DNA of 64,000 bases, taken from Bog-473 sp963828825. Lineage in GTDB: Bacteria > Actinomycetota > Acidimicrobiia > Acidimicrobiales > RAAP-2. The stretch spans positions 62,001-126,000 of the forward strand of contig CAWHGF010000001.1 in the NCBI GenBank assembly GCA_963828825.1. Reading direction: 5' to 3'. Positions within the stretch are counted from its first letter, which is position 1. Each line of letters begins with the position of its first letter. The notes beneath the pieces were generated by a model. It ran no database searches and was not told the DNA's origin. It was given only the letters and a program-made list of their open reading frames with translations. This document shows, one piece after another, positions 35,339 through 44,644 of the stretch. The position numbers were made by a program, and so were the translations under genes.

Positions 35339-37744
35339 ATGACAGGCGAGATAACGATGACCAGTCACGTACGTCCAGACATGGAGCTGCTGGAGTATCC
35401 GTTGAATCAAAATGAGCTCAGGGCGATCGACAGCTATTGGCGCGCCGCCAACTACTGCTCGGTGGGTCAGATCTATCTGATGGACAACCCGCTTCTGAAA
35501 GAGCCACTGCTGGCAAAACACGTCAAGCCGAGGCTCCTTGGTCATTTCGGAACGACACCCGGTTTAAATCTGATCTACGCGCATCTCAACAGGGTGATCA
35601 AGGCACGTGATCTGAACATGATTTACGTGATCGGACCGGGTCACGGCGGACCGGGCATCGTTGCCAATGCCTACCTCGAAGGTACCTACACCGAGGTCTA
35701 CCCTCACATCGGTCAGGACGCCGAAGGACTCCGGAAGCTCTTCCGCCAGTTCTCGTTCCCGGGGGGAATCCCGAGTCACGTCGCACCTCAGACTCCCGGA
35801 TCGATACATGAAGGAGGCGAGCTCGGCTACTCGCTCGTGCACGCCTACGGCGCGGCGCTCGACAATCCGGACCTCGTCGTCGCATGCGTCATCGGTGACG
35901 GAGAGGCGGAAACGGGTCCCTTGGCCGCAAGCTGGCATTCGAACAAGTTTCTCGATCCGGTAGGCGACGGTGCGGTATTGCCCATCTTGCACCTCAATGG
36001 CTACAAGATCGCGAACCCGACCGTCCTGGCTCGCCTGGGTGACGATGAACTCACCAGTCTCCTCGTTGGCTACGGGCATCGCCCCCTCTTCGTCAGGGGC
36101 GACGAGCCGGCCGACGTCCATCAGCAGCTCGCGGCCGCGCTCGATGACGCCCTTGAGGACATCGCCCGAATCCAAAAGGCTGCTCGGAGTGGCCAGGCCT
36201 CCTCTCGACCCGCATGGCCGATGATCGTCCTGTGCACACCAAAGGGGTGGACCTGCCCCAAGGAGGTCGACGGCCTCCCGATCGAAGGTACGTTCCGCGC
36301 CCATCAGGTGCCCGTGGCCGATGTCCGCACGAACCCCGAGCACCTGAAGATCCTCGAGGAGTGGATGCAGAGTTACCGGCCAGAGGAATTGTTCGACGAG
36401 TCGGGTGGGCTTCGAGCGCCACTTCGGGCCCTCGCGCCGACCGGGAACCAACGAATGAGTGCCAATCCACATGCCAACGGAGGGTTGCTGCTCCAGGATC
36501 TGGATCTGCCTGATTTTCGGCGGTATGCCGTCAACGTTGAGAGTCCGGGCGTGGCCTCGGTCGAGCCAACGCGGGTGTTAGGGACCTTCCTTCGCGATGT
36601 CATCAAGGCGAATCCCACGACGTTTCGCATTGTCGGTCCCGACGAAACGATTTCGAACCGGCTGTCCGCCGTGTTCGAAGCGACTGATCGGGTCTGGGAG
36701 GCCGAGACGTTCCCTGGAGACGAGTTTCTGGCATCACAGGGTCGCGTCATGGAGGTGCTCAGTGAGCATCTCTGTGAGGGGTGGTTGGAGGGGTACCTCC
36801 TGACAGGTCGGCATGGACTCTTCAACTGTTATGAGGCGTTCATCCACATCGTCGATTCGATGCTCAACCAGCACGCCAAGTGGCTCAAAACGTCAAAGGA
36901 GATCCCCTGGCGACGACCCATAGCCTCCTTGAACTATCTCCTGTCGAGCCATGTCTGGCGCCAGGATCACAATGGCTTTTCCCATCAGGATCCGGGGTTC
37001 ATTGATCATCTCGTGAACAAGAAGCCTGCGATCGTCCGTGTGTACTTGCCGCCGGATGCCAACACGCTCCTGTCAGTCGCCGACCACTGTCTTCGGAGCC
37101 GCGACTACGTCAACCTCATCGTCGCTGGCAAGCAACCAGCGCTGACGTACATGACGATGGATGAGGCCGTCGATCACTGCACACGGGGACTTGGGATCTT
37201 CGAGTGGGCGAGCAACGACGATGGAGATCTCCCCGACGTCGTTCTCGGGTGCGCGGGTGACATCCCGACTCTTGAGACCCTGGCCGCTGCCTCGATCCTT
37301 TGCGACGAGATTCCTGAGCTCAGAGTCCGCGTCGTCAACGTCGTCGATCTGATGCGGATGTCCCATGAGACCGAGCATCCCCATGGGCTGCCCGAGGCTG
37401 AATTCGACGGCTTGTTCACATCGGACAGACCTGTGATATTCGCCTACCACGGCTACCCGTGGCTCATCCATCGCCTGGCGTATCGCCACACCAACCACCA
37501 CAACTTTCATGTCCGCGGCTACAAGGAGGAAGGAACGACGACTACACCCTTCGACATGGCGATGATGAACGATATGGACCGCTTCCACCTGGTTATGGAT
37601 GTGATTGACCGGGTGCCGGGCCTTTCGGAGAAAGCCGCCCACGTCCGTCAGAAGATGTCGGATGCGAGGCTCGAGGCACGTGCGTACACCCGCGAGCATG
37701 GCGAGGACGATCCATCGATAACTAACTGGGTCTGGACCCGATAA
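35339..37744 (+). CDS. xfp: Phosphoketolase (xylulose-5-phosphate/fructose-6-phosphate)
   Basis: An 801-residue thiamine-diphosphate enzyme that splits xylulose 5-phosphate (or fructose 6-phosphate) with phosphate to acetyl phosphate and glyceraldehyde 3-phosphate (or erythrose 4-phosphate). Signature blocks include YVIGPGHGGPGIVANAYLEG, GDGEAETGPLAASWHSNKFL (ThDP site), ETFPGDEFLASQGRVMEVLS and LSSHVWRQDHNGFSHQDPGF. Length is normal and the frame intact. ATG at 35339, or possibly the one at 35357. It gives redox-neutral energy metabolism under oxygen limitation, but the matching acetate kinase at 17374 is broken, so acetyl phosphate would need phosphotransacetylase or another kinase. Confidence 0.95.
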   Translation: MTGEITMTSHVRPDMELLEYPLNQNELRAIDSYWRAANYCSVGQIYLMDNPLLKEPLLAKHVKPRLLGHFGTTPGLNLIYAHLNRVIKARDLNMIYVIGPGHGGPGIVANAYLEGTYTEVYPHIGQDAEGLRKLFRQFSFPGGIPSHVAPQTPGSIHEGGELGYSLVHAYGAALDNPDLVVACVIGDGEAETGPLAASWHSNKFLDPVGDGAVLPILHLNGYKIANPTVLARLGDDELTSLLVGYGHRPLFVRGDEPADVHQQLAAALDDALEDIARIQKAARSGQASSRPAWPMIVLCTPKGWTCPKEVDGLPIEGTFRAHQVPVADVRTNPEHLKILEEWMQSYRPEELFDESGGLRAPLRALAPTGNQRMSANPHANGGLLLQDLDLPDFRRYAVNVESPGVASVEPTRVLGTFLRDVIKANPTTFRIVGPDETISNRLSAVFEATDRVWEAETFPGDEFLASQGRVMEVLSEHLCEGWLEGYLLTGRHGLFNCYEAFIHIVDSMLNQHAKWLKTSKEIPWRRPIASLNYLLSSHVWRQDHNGFSHQDPGFIDHLVNKKPAIVRVYLPPDANTLLSVADHCLRSRDYVNLIVAGKQPALTYMTMDEAVDHCTRGLGIFEWASNDDGDLPDVVLGCAGDIPTLETLAAASILCDEIPELRVRVVNVVDLMRMSHETEHPHGLPEAEFDGLFTSDRPVIFAYHGYPWLIHRLAYRHTNHHNFHVRGYKEEGTTTTPFDMAMMNDMDRFHLVMDVIDRVPGLSEKAAHVRQKMSDARLEARAYTREHGEDDPSITNWVWTR

Positions 37745-37859
37745 CACCTTGGTTCCTGACTCAGTCAACGTCGTAGAAACTTTCTTCAAACAGAGAGCTC
37801 CAATGGCTCATGCGATGAGTTGAGGCAGTGGGCACAGAGGGAATCGAATTGGAGGAGGC

Positions 37860-37875
37860 ACGGACCTTTGTCCGT
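37860..37875. promoter_or_regulatory. DosR-box-like palindrome upstream of the WS/DGAT gene
   Basis: ACGGACCTTTGTCCGT has perfect six-base arms around CTTT, about 180 bases before the acyltransferase start. The gap 37745-38057 contains no other feature that I can support. Confidence 0.5.
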
Positions 37876-38057
37876 ATGCCCATGAGTCCGGATGGCACAT
37901 GCTCCGCAATGAAGGAGAGACGGCCGATGAGGATCAGCAATTATTCAGTGCGTTCGTCGGCAGCGAGTCCTGACCCGGGGCATAAGGGGCCAAGTCATGG
38001 GAGAAGGAGAGCCGCAGGGCAGCCCGCGCAGTCACTACTCAACGGTTGCCGGGCGTC

Positions 38058-39470
38058 GTGACCCGCAGAGCGGCTCTCACCCCGCTTGACGCAGCGTTCC
38101 TACACGTCGAGTCAGACAGAACGCCGATGCACATGGCATCGGTCGGGATATTCGAAAGCGGTCCGCTCTACGGTGCCGACGGAAACTTTCGTATCGATGA
38201 CGTGCGTCGCTTGATCGCGAGCCGACTGGACCTCGTACCGAAGCTCCGACAACACCCTTCCGCAGGTTTCCTCGGCGAGGCACCGCCGGTCTGGCTCGAT
38301 GATCCCGACTTTGAGATATCGCAGCATGCCCGAGTCTGCCGACTGCCTTCTCCAGGCAGGGAGGTCCAGCTCCGTCATCTGTGTGCCGAATTCATGGCGA
38401 TTCCGCTGGAGCCGACGCGGCCTTTGTGGGAACTCACCTTCGTCGAGGGACTGTCCGAGGGGCGAGTCGCCCTTATCGAAAAGCTCCATCACTCCATGGC
38501 CGATGGCCTGGCGGCCAGCGAGTTGGCCACGGTGCTCTTGGATCTCTCCCCGGTCCCCCCACGGCCTGAGGAGGTCCGTCCCTGGAGACCAGAGGTTCGA
38601 CCGGCGCCTTGGCGAGCTGCGGTCGACGACCTCGTGCGCCTGGGAGGCCTGCCGGTACGGGTAGCCAAGTGGTACGGACAATCGTTCTTGCATCCCTTAC
38701 GACGCACGAAAGAGATGGCCGAACTGGGCGGTGCTGTCACCACCCTTGCCACATCGAAGATCATTGCTCCCCGATCTTCTTTGAACGCGCCGATTACGCA
38801 AGCCAGATCCGTGGCCTTCATCCGCCTGCCCTTCGAACAAGTGCATGACGTGGCCCGCTCCTTCGAGGTCACCATCAACGACGTCCTCTTGACGGCGGTT
38901 GCCGGCGGCTTGCGCCGCCTGCTCATAAGTAGAAACGAGACGACGGAGAACGGTGAGCTCCAGGTGCTCGTCCCGGTCGGCCTGGTCAACGCCGAGGGGC
39001 GAGGCCTGGCCAATAGTGTGTCAGCGCTCTTTGTGCGATTGCCGATGGGTATGGAAGATCCGGTGGCTGTCCTCAAGACGGTGTCGGCCGAGGTGGAAAA
39101 GGACAAGCATCGCCACCAGGCATTGGCGGCAGCTACGGCCTTGCGTCTGCTCGAACCCCTGCCGCAAGCCATCTTGGCGGCAGCAGCCGGCATCGTCCAG
39201 CACCAGCCCTTTTTCAACCTGGTCGTCACCAATGTGCCAGGGCCGCCCATACCGCTCTATGCCCTGGGAGCCAAGCTTCTCGAAGCATTTCCCCTCATGC
39301 CATTGGTGGGGAACCAGGGTCTTGCCGTGGCAGCACTCTCGTATGAGGGTCAATTCAACCTTGGCGTGCTCAGCGATCCCATTTCGTGCCCTGATGTGGA
39401 CGTCTTTTGTGAAGGTGTTCGTTCCGACCTGAAGTCACTGATTGAGCAATCCCAGGAGCCGGGCCCGTAA
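38058..39470 (+). CDS. Wax ester synthase / diacylglycerol acyltransferase (WS/DGAT)
   Basis: About 470 residues. LTPLDAAFLHVESDRTPMHM is the family N-terminus, LHHSMADGLAASELATVLLD holds the catalytic HHxxxDG, and RPLWELTFVEGL, INDVLLTAVAGGLRRLL and LVVTNVPGPPIPLYALGAKL are the other blocks. It makes triacylglycerol or wax ester storage lipid at the membrane. In Mycobacterium tuberculosis the DosR target tgs1 has this activity and stores fat during dormancy, so its presence here with a DosR-like box supports the regulon idea. GTG at 38058 (MTRRAALTPLD) fits the family; TTG at 38046 is the alternative. Intact. Confidence 0.9.
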   Translation: MTRRAALTPLDAAFLHVESDRTPMHMASVGIFESGPLYGADGNFRIDDVRRLIASRLDLVPKLRQHPSAGFLGEAPPVWLDDPDFEISQHARVCRLPSPGREVQLRHLCAEFMAIPLEPTRPLWELTFVEGLSEGRVALIEKLHHSMADGLAASELATVLLDLSPVPPRPEEVRPWRPEVRPAPWRAAVDDLVRLGGLPVRVAKWYGQSFLHPLRRTKEMAELGGAVTTLATSKIIAPRSSLNAPITQARSVAFIRLPFEQVHDVARSFEVTINDVLLTAVAGGLRRLLISRNETTENGELQVLVPVGLVNAEGRGLANSVSALFVRLPMGMEDPVAVLKTVSAEVEKDKHRHQALAAATALRLLEPLPQAILAAAAGIVQHQPFFNLVVTNVPGPPIPLYALGAKLLEAFPLMPLVGNQGLAVAALSYEGQFNLGVLSDPISCPDVDVFCEGVRSDLKSLIEQSQEPGP

Positions 39471-39565
39471 AGCACGTTGTGCCGGCCTCTTCTCCGTGAG
39501 GATACCGATGGCAACAAGCTCGGTGGGTCGCCGTCGCCACCAGGTTTCTGGGTCAAGATAGGGAA

Positions 39566-40953
39566 ATGGCGGAACCTCGTGACATCGAGGTAACAGCAAT
39601 TGCTCCCCAACGCCTTTCTTATCTCATCGGAAAATCGCGCCTGGACGGCCTCGTCCGCGCCGCAGAACAAACGCGGGTGGCCCTGGGTGGAGGCCGAGTA
39701 TGGAACCTCAGCGCGACCTCGGCTGGTGGCGGCGTCGCGGAGATGCTGCACACCCTTGTCGGATACTCCCTCGGGTGTGGGGTCGACACCCGATGGGTGG
39801 TGATCGATGGCGACGAGGACTTCTTCAAGATCACCAAGCGCCTTCATAATCGGCTGCACGGCGTGGCTGGCGACACCGGTGGATTGGGCCAGTCCGAAGC
39901 CGACCACTACGCAGCAGTTATGGACGAGAATGCGGCTGCACTGATCAACCGAGTCAATGAGGGCGATGTGGTCGTCTTGCATGACCCGCAGACCGTCGGC
40001 CTCGCTGAGCCCCTGAGCAAGCGGCAAGCTCGGGTTGTTTGGCGGTGCCACATCGGAACAGAACGAAGCAATGCCCACACCGAAGAGGGCTGGAACTTCT
40101 TGCAAGGGTATTTGACGTTGTGTCGCGCTCTACGTCTTCTCACATGCGGGTTTCGTCCCGCCATTTCTGGCGGACGCCGACCTCTCCATCATTGCGCCCT
40201 CGATCGACCCACACACAGCGAAGAATCGGCGTCTGAGCCGCGCCCAGATGGACAAGCTCTTGGTGAGGATCGGACTATTCGGCGACGGCAGTGCGTCGGT
40301 GGGGTCGTTAGGGGCCGTTCTTGGTGGAGCGGGCCCCATATCAACGGACAATCGGGTGGTTGTCCAAGTGTCACGCTGGGATCACCTCAAGGACATGCAG
40401 GGTGTTCTTGAGGGGTTCGCAGGGAAGTCAACGCGTCAAGGCGATGTGCGACTCGCCCTCGTGGGCCCGGCGGTAGATGCCGTCTCCGATGATCCCGAAG
40501 GCGCAAAAGTCTTGGACGAGTGCCTGACCTATTGGGAGAATCTATCTTCGAAACAGCGGAGCGCCGTGCGGCTGATCACGTTGCCCATGGACGACTTTGA
40601 ACTGAACGCGCTCATGGTTAACGCGATCCAACGTCATGCCACAGTGGTCGTGCAAAAGAGTCTGGAAGAGGGTTTCGGTCTCACGGTGGCGGAGGCCATG
40701 TGGAAGTCGCGCCCAGTCGTGGCATCTGCGATTGGCGGCATCGTCGACCAAGTGGCGCCCGGAACGGGAATCCTTCTGAGCGACCCATCGGACCTGGATA
40801 CCTTCGCCAAGACACTAGATGACCTGTTGGCGCAACCGAAGAAGATGGCGGCCTTGGGACGCCGCGCGGGAACGGATTCGCTCCGATTTCCTCACCGATC
40901 GCCATCTCGTCGACTACGCGCGACTGATCGAGCATGTCACGCGGCTCTATTGA
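39566..40953 (+). pseudogene. Trehalose synthase TreT-like glycosyltransferase (multiple frameshifts)
   Basis: A GT4-type enzyme that would join glucose from NDP-glucose to glucose. The first frame gives RVWNLSATSAGGGVAEMLHT and GVDTRWVVIDGDEDFFKITK up to about 40125. After a break, YVFSHAGFVPPFLADADLSI and IAPSIDPHTAKNRRLSRAQ continue in another frame through VVQVSRWDHLKDMQGVLEGF, EEGFGLTVAEAMWKSRPVVA and GGIVDQV. A second break near 40865 leads to ARERIRSDFLTDRHLVDYAR and LIEHVTRLY. At least two, perhaps three, single-base shifts interrupt a product of about 460 residues. Trehalose would suit a stress cluster, but as written the gene is dead. Confidence 0.7.
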
Positions 40954-41108
40954 CGCTCGGATGCCTCTGGGTGTCGTTGCATCCATCCACACGCTTCTCT
41001 TCGTACCGACTGCCTGACTGAGGTTCACCCCTAGCCGGCAGCGGGTCCATCGTGTGCGAACCGAGTCAGCTCCGTACCTGCCCGGTTGCCGCTGTCGTCT
41101 GGTCGATG

Positions 41109-41152
41109 GGGGACCAGTGACAAAGGTCCCCAGGCGAAGGGACCATTGGCAC
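41109..41152. promoter_or_regulatory. DosR-box-like half sites upstream of GAPDH
   Basis: GGGGACC (41109-41115) and GGTCCCC (41125-41131) form an inverted repeat with nine bases between, and GGGACCATTGGCAC (41139-41152) follows with a perfect left half. They lie 70-115 bases before the GAPDH start. Spacing in the first pair is longer than in the other boxes. Confidence 0.4.
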
Positions 41153-41223
41153 TACGCAAGCAGCCTGCATGGTGGGATCATCAGAACGAAGCCGAAGTTC
41201 TCATGAAGGGTGGAGGTGCAGCG

Positions 41224-42238
41224 ATGTCGGTGAGGGTCGCCATAAACGGATTTGGCCGCACGGGCCGATCTGTGCTCCGGGCGGCGATGAAGTCGCCACA
41301 CGAGATCGATGTGGCCGCAGTCAACGACCTCGGTGATCCTGAGGCCCTGGCCCGGCTGCTAGCCCGTGACTCCGTGCACGGACATTTCCCGGAACCGGTC
41401 TCCTTGGAGCATGACAAGATGATGGTCGGCGCCATGGCGGTCACGATGCTGATGGAGCCGAACCCCGACGTGCTGCCGTGGCGCGAGCTCGGCATCGATG
41501 TGGTCATTGAGTGCACCGGCCGGTTCACCAGTCGTGACATGGCCGCCGCCCACTTGCATGCCGGAGCGAGGCGCGTGATCATCTCGGCTCCCGCCAAGGG
41601 CGTGGATGCCACATTCGTCATGGGCGTCAACGAGGACACCTTCGACCCAGAGCGGGACTTTGTCGTCTCCAACGCGTCGTGCACGACGAACTGCCTCGCC
41701 GTCCTGGTCAAGGTGCTCGATGATGCGTTCGGGATGGAGGAGGGCTTCATGACCACCGTCCACGCCTACACCGACGACCAGCATCTCGTCGACGCGCTGC
41801 ACAAGGACCCGCGTCGGGCGCGCTGGCGGCGCGATCAACATCATCCCGACGACAACCGGTGCCGCTCGGGCCACTGGACTGGTGGTTCCCGATGTGGCCG
41901 GCCGGCTCGACGGGCTGTCGCTCCGAGTGCCGGTGCCCGATGGCTCGGTCACCGACCTCGTGGCCAACCTCCGTGAGGCCCCGACGGTAACCGAGATATG
42001 CGACGCCTACGGCGCGGCGGCAGAGATCGGATGCCTAGCTGGAGTGCTCGAGTACTCCGAGGATGACCTGGTTTCGACGGACATCATTGGATCCTCGGCC
42101 TCGTGCATCTTCGACTCCAAGCTCACAATGGCGAGCGGCCATCTGGTCAAGGTGCTCGGCTGGTACGACAACGAGACCGGGTACTCGAACCGCCTCGTCG
42201 ACCTCGCGGCCTTCATCGGTGGCACGTGGGAACGCTAG
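41224..42238 (+). CDS. gap: Glyceraldehyde-3-phosphate dehydrogenase (frameshifted)
   Basis: From ATG at 41224: VRVAINGFGRTGRSVLRAAM is the NAD-binding Rossmann start, VSNASCTTNCLAVLVKVLDD carries the catalytic Cys, and TTVHAYTDDQ follows. The frame is lost at 41817-41824. The adjacent frame resumes with AINIIPTTTGAARATGLVVP, RVPVPDGSVTDLV and the C-terminal KVLGWYDNETGYSNRLVDLA. Repaired length is about 338 residues, normal. It is not beside other glycolytic genes, so it may be a second, stress-linked isozyme handling the glyceraldehyde 3-phosphate that phosphoketolase produces (inference). DosR-like half sites are upstream. Confidence 0.82.
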
Positions 42239-42601
42239 AGAGCGGCGGGACCGAGAACATCAACCCGTCGGTCGCTACCTACCCGCATATGAATCTGCGG
42301 CTTCAAAGGGCTGTTCCGCCTGGGCACTAGTCCGGCGTCAACCCCCTCGTTGGCACGGATCCCGCCCAACGTTCGGGTCTCAAACTGATCCATCGGCTGT
42401 CAACCTCGTAGATGCGACCGGTCTCGGAACCGCCATGCTGTTGAAATCGGTGGACAGCCTTGAACTCTGTCGGACGGTGTCCTCGGGCACCGCAGGTAAC
42501 TTGGCGCCAATAGATCTTGAAGGACGGGCTGGATGATCCGAATGGCTCTGATACCGGGATTAGGAGCTCGTCACGAAAAGGACCCACCGCCTTGCACGTC
42601 G

Positions 42602-42615
42602 AGGACCAAAGTCCC
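42602..42615. promoter_or_regulatory. DosR-box-like palindrome upstream of a short USP gene
   Basis: AGGACCAAAGTCCC, 35 bases before the ATG at 42651, nearly the same distance as in front of the USP at 31506. The gap 42239-42650 holds no gene that I can support. Confidence 0.6.
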
Positions 42616-42650
42616 TACCTGACGTGAGTTCCGGCGAAGAGGATTAAGGC

Positions 42651-42947
42651 ATGACCAGAACGGTTCGTTTGGGCGTCGACTCAGGATCCCAATCCCTGAC
42701 GGGCGATCTAAGGGTTGTCGGGGTCGGTCAGTCCTTGACCATCGTGAACGAGAACCATTCCACGATCGTGGCCAAGGGGGAGCACATCCTGGGATCCAAA
42801 AGAGCAGTCCTGGTCGAAGCAAGCCAAGGAGCATCCCTTCTGGTCATCGACTCTCGCGGGCACAGCGAGATCGCCAATCTCATCTTCGGATCAGTGTCCG
42901 AGCCCTGCGTGCACCGCGCCGCCTGTCGTACCACGATCGTTCGCTGA
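42651..42947 (+). CDS. Shortened universal stress protein
   Basis: Only 98 residues. The start TRTVRLGVDSGSQ recalls the USP N-terminus, and VLVEASQGASLLVIDSRGHS with LIFGSVSEPCVHRAA is the USP ATP-binding end. The central 50 residues of a normal domain (about 145) are missing, consistent with an internal deletion. The frame is open and the upstream palindrome is intact, so it may still be expressed. Whether it folds is unclear. It is followed within five bases by the GNAT gene, and so heads the acetylation operon. Confidence 0.6.
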   Translation: MTRTVRLGVDSGSQSLTGDLRVVGVGQSLTIVNENHSTIVAKGEHILGSKRAVLVEASQGASLLVIDSRGHSEIANLIFGSVSEPCVHRAACRTTIVR

Positions 42948-42952
42948 GAGCC

Positions 42953-43627
42953 ATGGCGAGCGACTCGAGTGCGGGCAGCAGCCTCGACTCAGATTCAACG
43001 AGAGCATCCTTTCTCCCGGAATATCCAGGTGATCTTGAGATCGCGGTTGTCTTGTCTGACGGCATTCGCTGCAGCCTGCGTCCGATCCGACCAGATGATG
43101 CAGTGTCCCTGGTCGAGTTTCATGCTCATCTGTCTCAGCGCTCGACCTACCTGAGGTTCTTCACGGTTCATCCGACGCTTTCGGCCGCCGAAGTCGTGCG
43201 TTTCACCTCCGTGGACTATGTGGACCGCTTGGCTCTCGTGGTCGAGACAGAAGGAACGCTGATTGCCGTGGGCCGGTTCGACCGACATGTTGGTACCGCA
43301 GAAGCCGAGGTCGCCTTCGTCGTGGCCGATGACTACCAGCACCACGGGATCGGGTCGCTCTTGCTCGATGAGCTGGCCCGCGCCGCGAGGGCCAGGGGCA
43401 TCACGACGTTCCTCGCCGATACGCTTTGCGAGAATAAACCCATGCAGGACGTGTTCCGTGACTCGGGGTTCGAGGTGTCAACCGATATCGACTGCGGAAC
43501 CGTCTCGCTGCGTTTCGGGATCCGGGTGACGGAGTCCTACCGCGCTGCTCTAGCGGTGCGAGACCAAGCGCGACAAATAACTCGTCGCCCGATGATCGGT
43601 CCAGTCCAAAGGGGAAACGAATGCTGA
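42953..43627 (+). CDS. GNAT-family acetyltransferase, probable protein acetyltransferase
   Basis: A 224-residue protein. GIRCSLRPIRPDDAVSLVEF and HLSQRSTYLRFF open the domain. EVAFVVADDYQHHGIGSLLL is a good motif A with the acetyl-CoA-binding HHGIGS loop, and LADTLCENKPMQDVFRDSGF is motif B. This sequence pattern is shared with the acetyltransferase part of Pat-type lysine acetyltransferases. The stop overlaps the start of the HDAC-like gene by seven bases, giving a coupled acetylase/deacetylase pair. A paralogue lies at 30757-31329. The substrate is not known; acetyl-CoA synthetase is the classic target elsewhere. Confidence 0.85.
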   Translation: MASDSSAGSSLDSDSTRASFLPEYPGDLEIAVVLSDGIRCSLRPIRPDDAVSLVEFHAHLSQRSTYLRFFTVHPTLSAAEVVRFTSVDYVDRLALVVETEGTLIAVGRFDRHVGTAEAEVAFVVADDYQHHGIGSLLLDELARAARARGITTFLADTLCENKPMQDVFRDSGFEVSTDIDCGTVSLRFGIRVTESYRAALAVRDQARQITRRPMIGPVQRGNEC

Positions 43628-44640
43628 TAGTGGCTGGACCCTCAGGCGCCTGCTCGCATGACGGGGGCAAGCTCCACCCTGAGCAACAGGGCCGGATTTT
43701 CTCAGTCATGGATGGGGTGCGCGACCTCAATCTCGACGATGACATCGACTATCTGGCCACCCCCAAGGCGGATCTCGACGACTTGGCACGGGTGCACTCC
43801 ACCAATTACCTCGAGGAGCTCGATCGCTTCTGCCGCCAAGGCGGGGGCGACCTCGACCCTGATACATACGCCCAAACGGATTCCTTCTCTGCGGCTCGCC
43901 GAGCTGTCGGTGCCGGCCTCGAGGCCATCGCGACTCTGGAGCGGAAGGGTGAAGGGGTGGCCTTCGTCCCGGTGAGGCCGCCCGGACATCACGCCGAAGT
44001 CGACCGCGCTATGGGGTTCTGCTTGCTCAATAACGTTGCTGTGAGTGCCGCAGCGTTGGCGGCGAGAGGCCAGCGTGTGCTCATCATCGACTGGGACGTC
44101 CACCACGGCAATGGGACGCAATCGATCTTTTGGGATGATCCAAGGGTTCTCTACGTGTCGACCCATCAATGGCCTCTCTTTCCGGGTACGGGCAAGGCTG
44201 AAGAAGTCGGAGGACCCAATGCTGTCGGCCTCACCGTCAACATTCCCCTACCACCAGGTGCGACCGGCGACATTCTCCGCTGTGGCCTAGAGGAGATCGC
44301 TCACCCGGTGATCGATCGTTTCGTGCCCGACTGGGTCCTCGTCTCGTGTGGTTTCGATGCTCACCGAGCGGACCCTCTAGGTGAGCTTGTCCTCTCCACC
44401 GGAGACTTTGCGCAGCTCGCACAACTTGTGCGCTCGTTTGCCCCCCGTACGGGTCGGCTCGTCCTGTTCCTGGAGGGGGGGTACAACTCTGGAGCACTGC
44501 GTGCGTCGGTGACAGCCGTTTTGGGAACCCTGCTCGATATGAAAGTAGATGTCGAGGCGCCCTGCTCTGGCGGACCCGGGCGTGAGGCAATCGCTACCGC
44601 GGAAATCGCTCGAGACCGGGCACTAGCCGGACTTCGATAA
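43621..44640 (+). CDS. Histone deacetylase-superfamily deacetylase (AcuC/HDAC-like)
   Basis: A 339-residue arginase/deacetylase-fold enzyme. VPVRPPGHHAEVDRAMGFCL has the His pair of the active site, IIDWDVHHGNGTQSIFWDDP the zinc-binding Asp/His, and LVSCGFDAHRADPLGELVLS the second zinc Asp. FLEGGYNSGALRASV holds the Gly-Gly-Tyr near the catalytic Tyr. Such bacterial proteins remove acetyl groups from lysines or polyamines, and AcuC acts on acetyl-CoA synthetase. It overlaps the upstream GNAT gene and is followed four bases later by a USP gene, so acetylation and its reversal look encoded as one operon. Frame intact, with all visible metal ligands in place. Confidence 0.9.
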   Translation: MLIVAGPSGACSHDGGKLHPEQQGRIFSVMDGVRDLNLDDDIDYLATPKADLDDLARVHSTNYLEELDRFCRQGGGDLDPDTYAQTDSFSAARRAVGAGLEAIATLERKGEGVAFVPVRPPGHHAEVDRAMGFCLLNNVAVSAAALAARGQRVLIIDWDVHHGNGTQSIFWDDPRVLYVSTHQWPLFPGTGKAEEVGGPNAVGLTVNIPLPPGATGDILRCGLEEIAHPVIDRFVPDWVLVSCGFDAHRADPLGELVLSTGDFAQLAQLVRSFAPRTGRLVLFLEGGYNSGALRASVTAVLGTLLDMKVDVEAPCSGGPGREAIATAEIARDRALAGLR

Positions 44641-44644
44641 AGGG

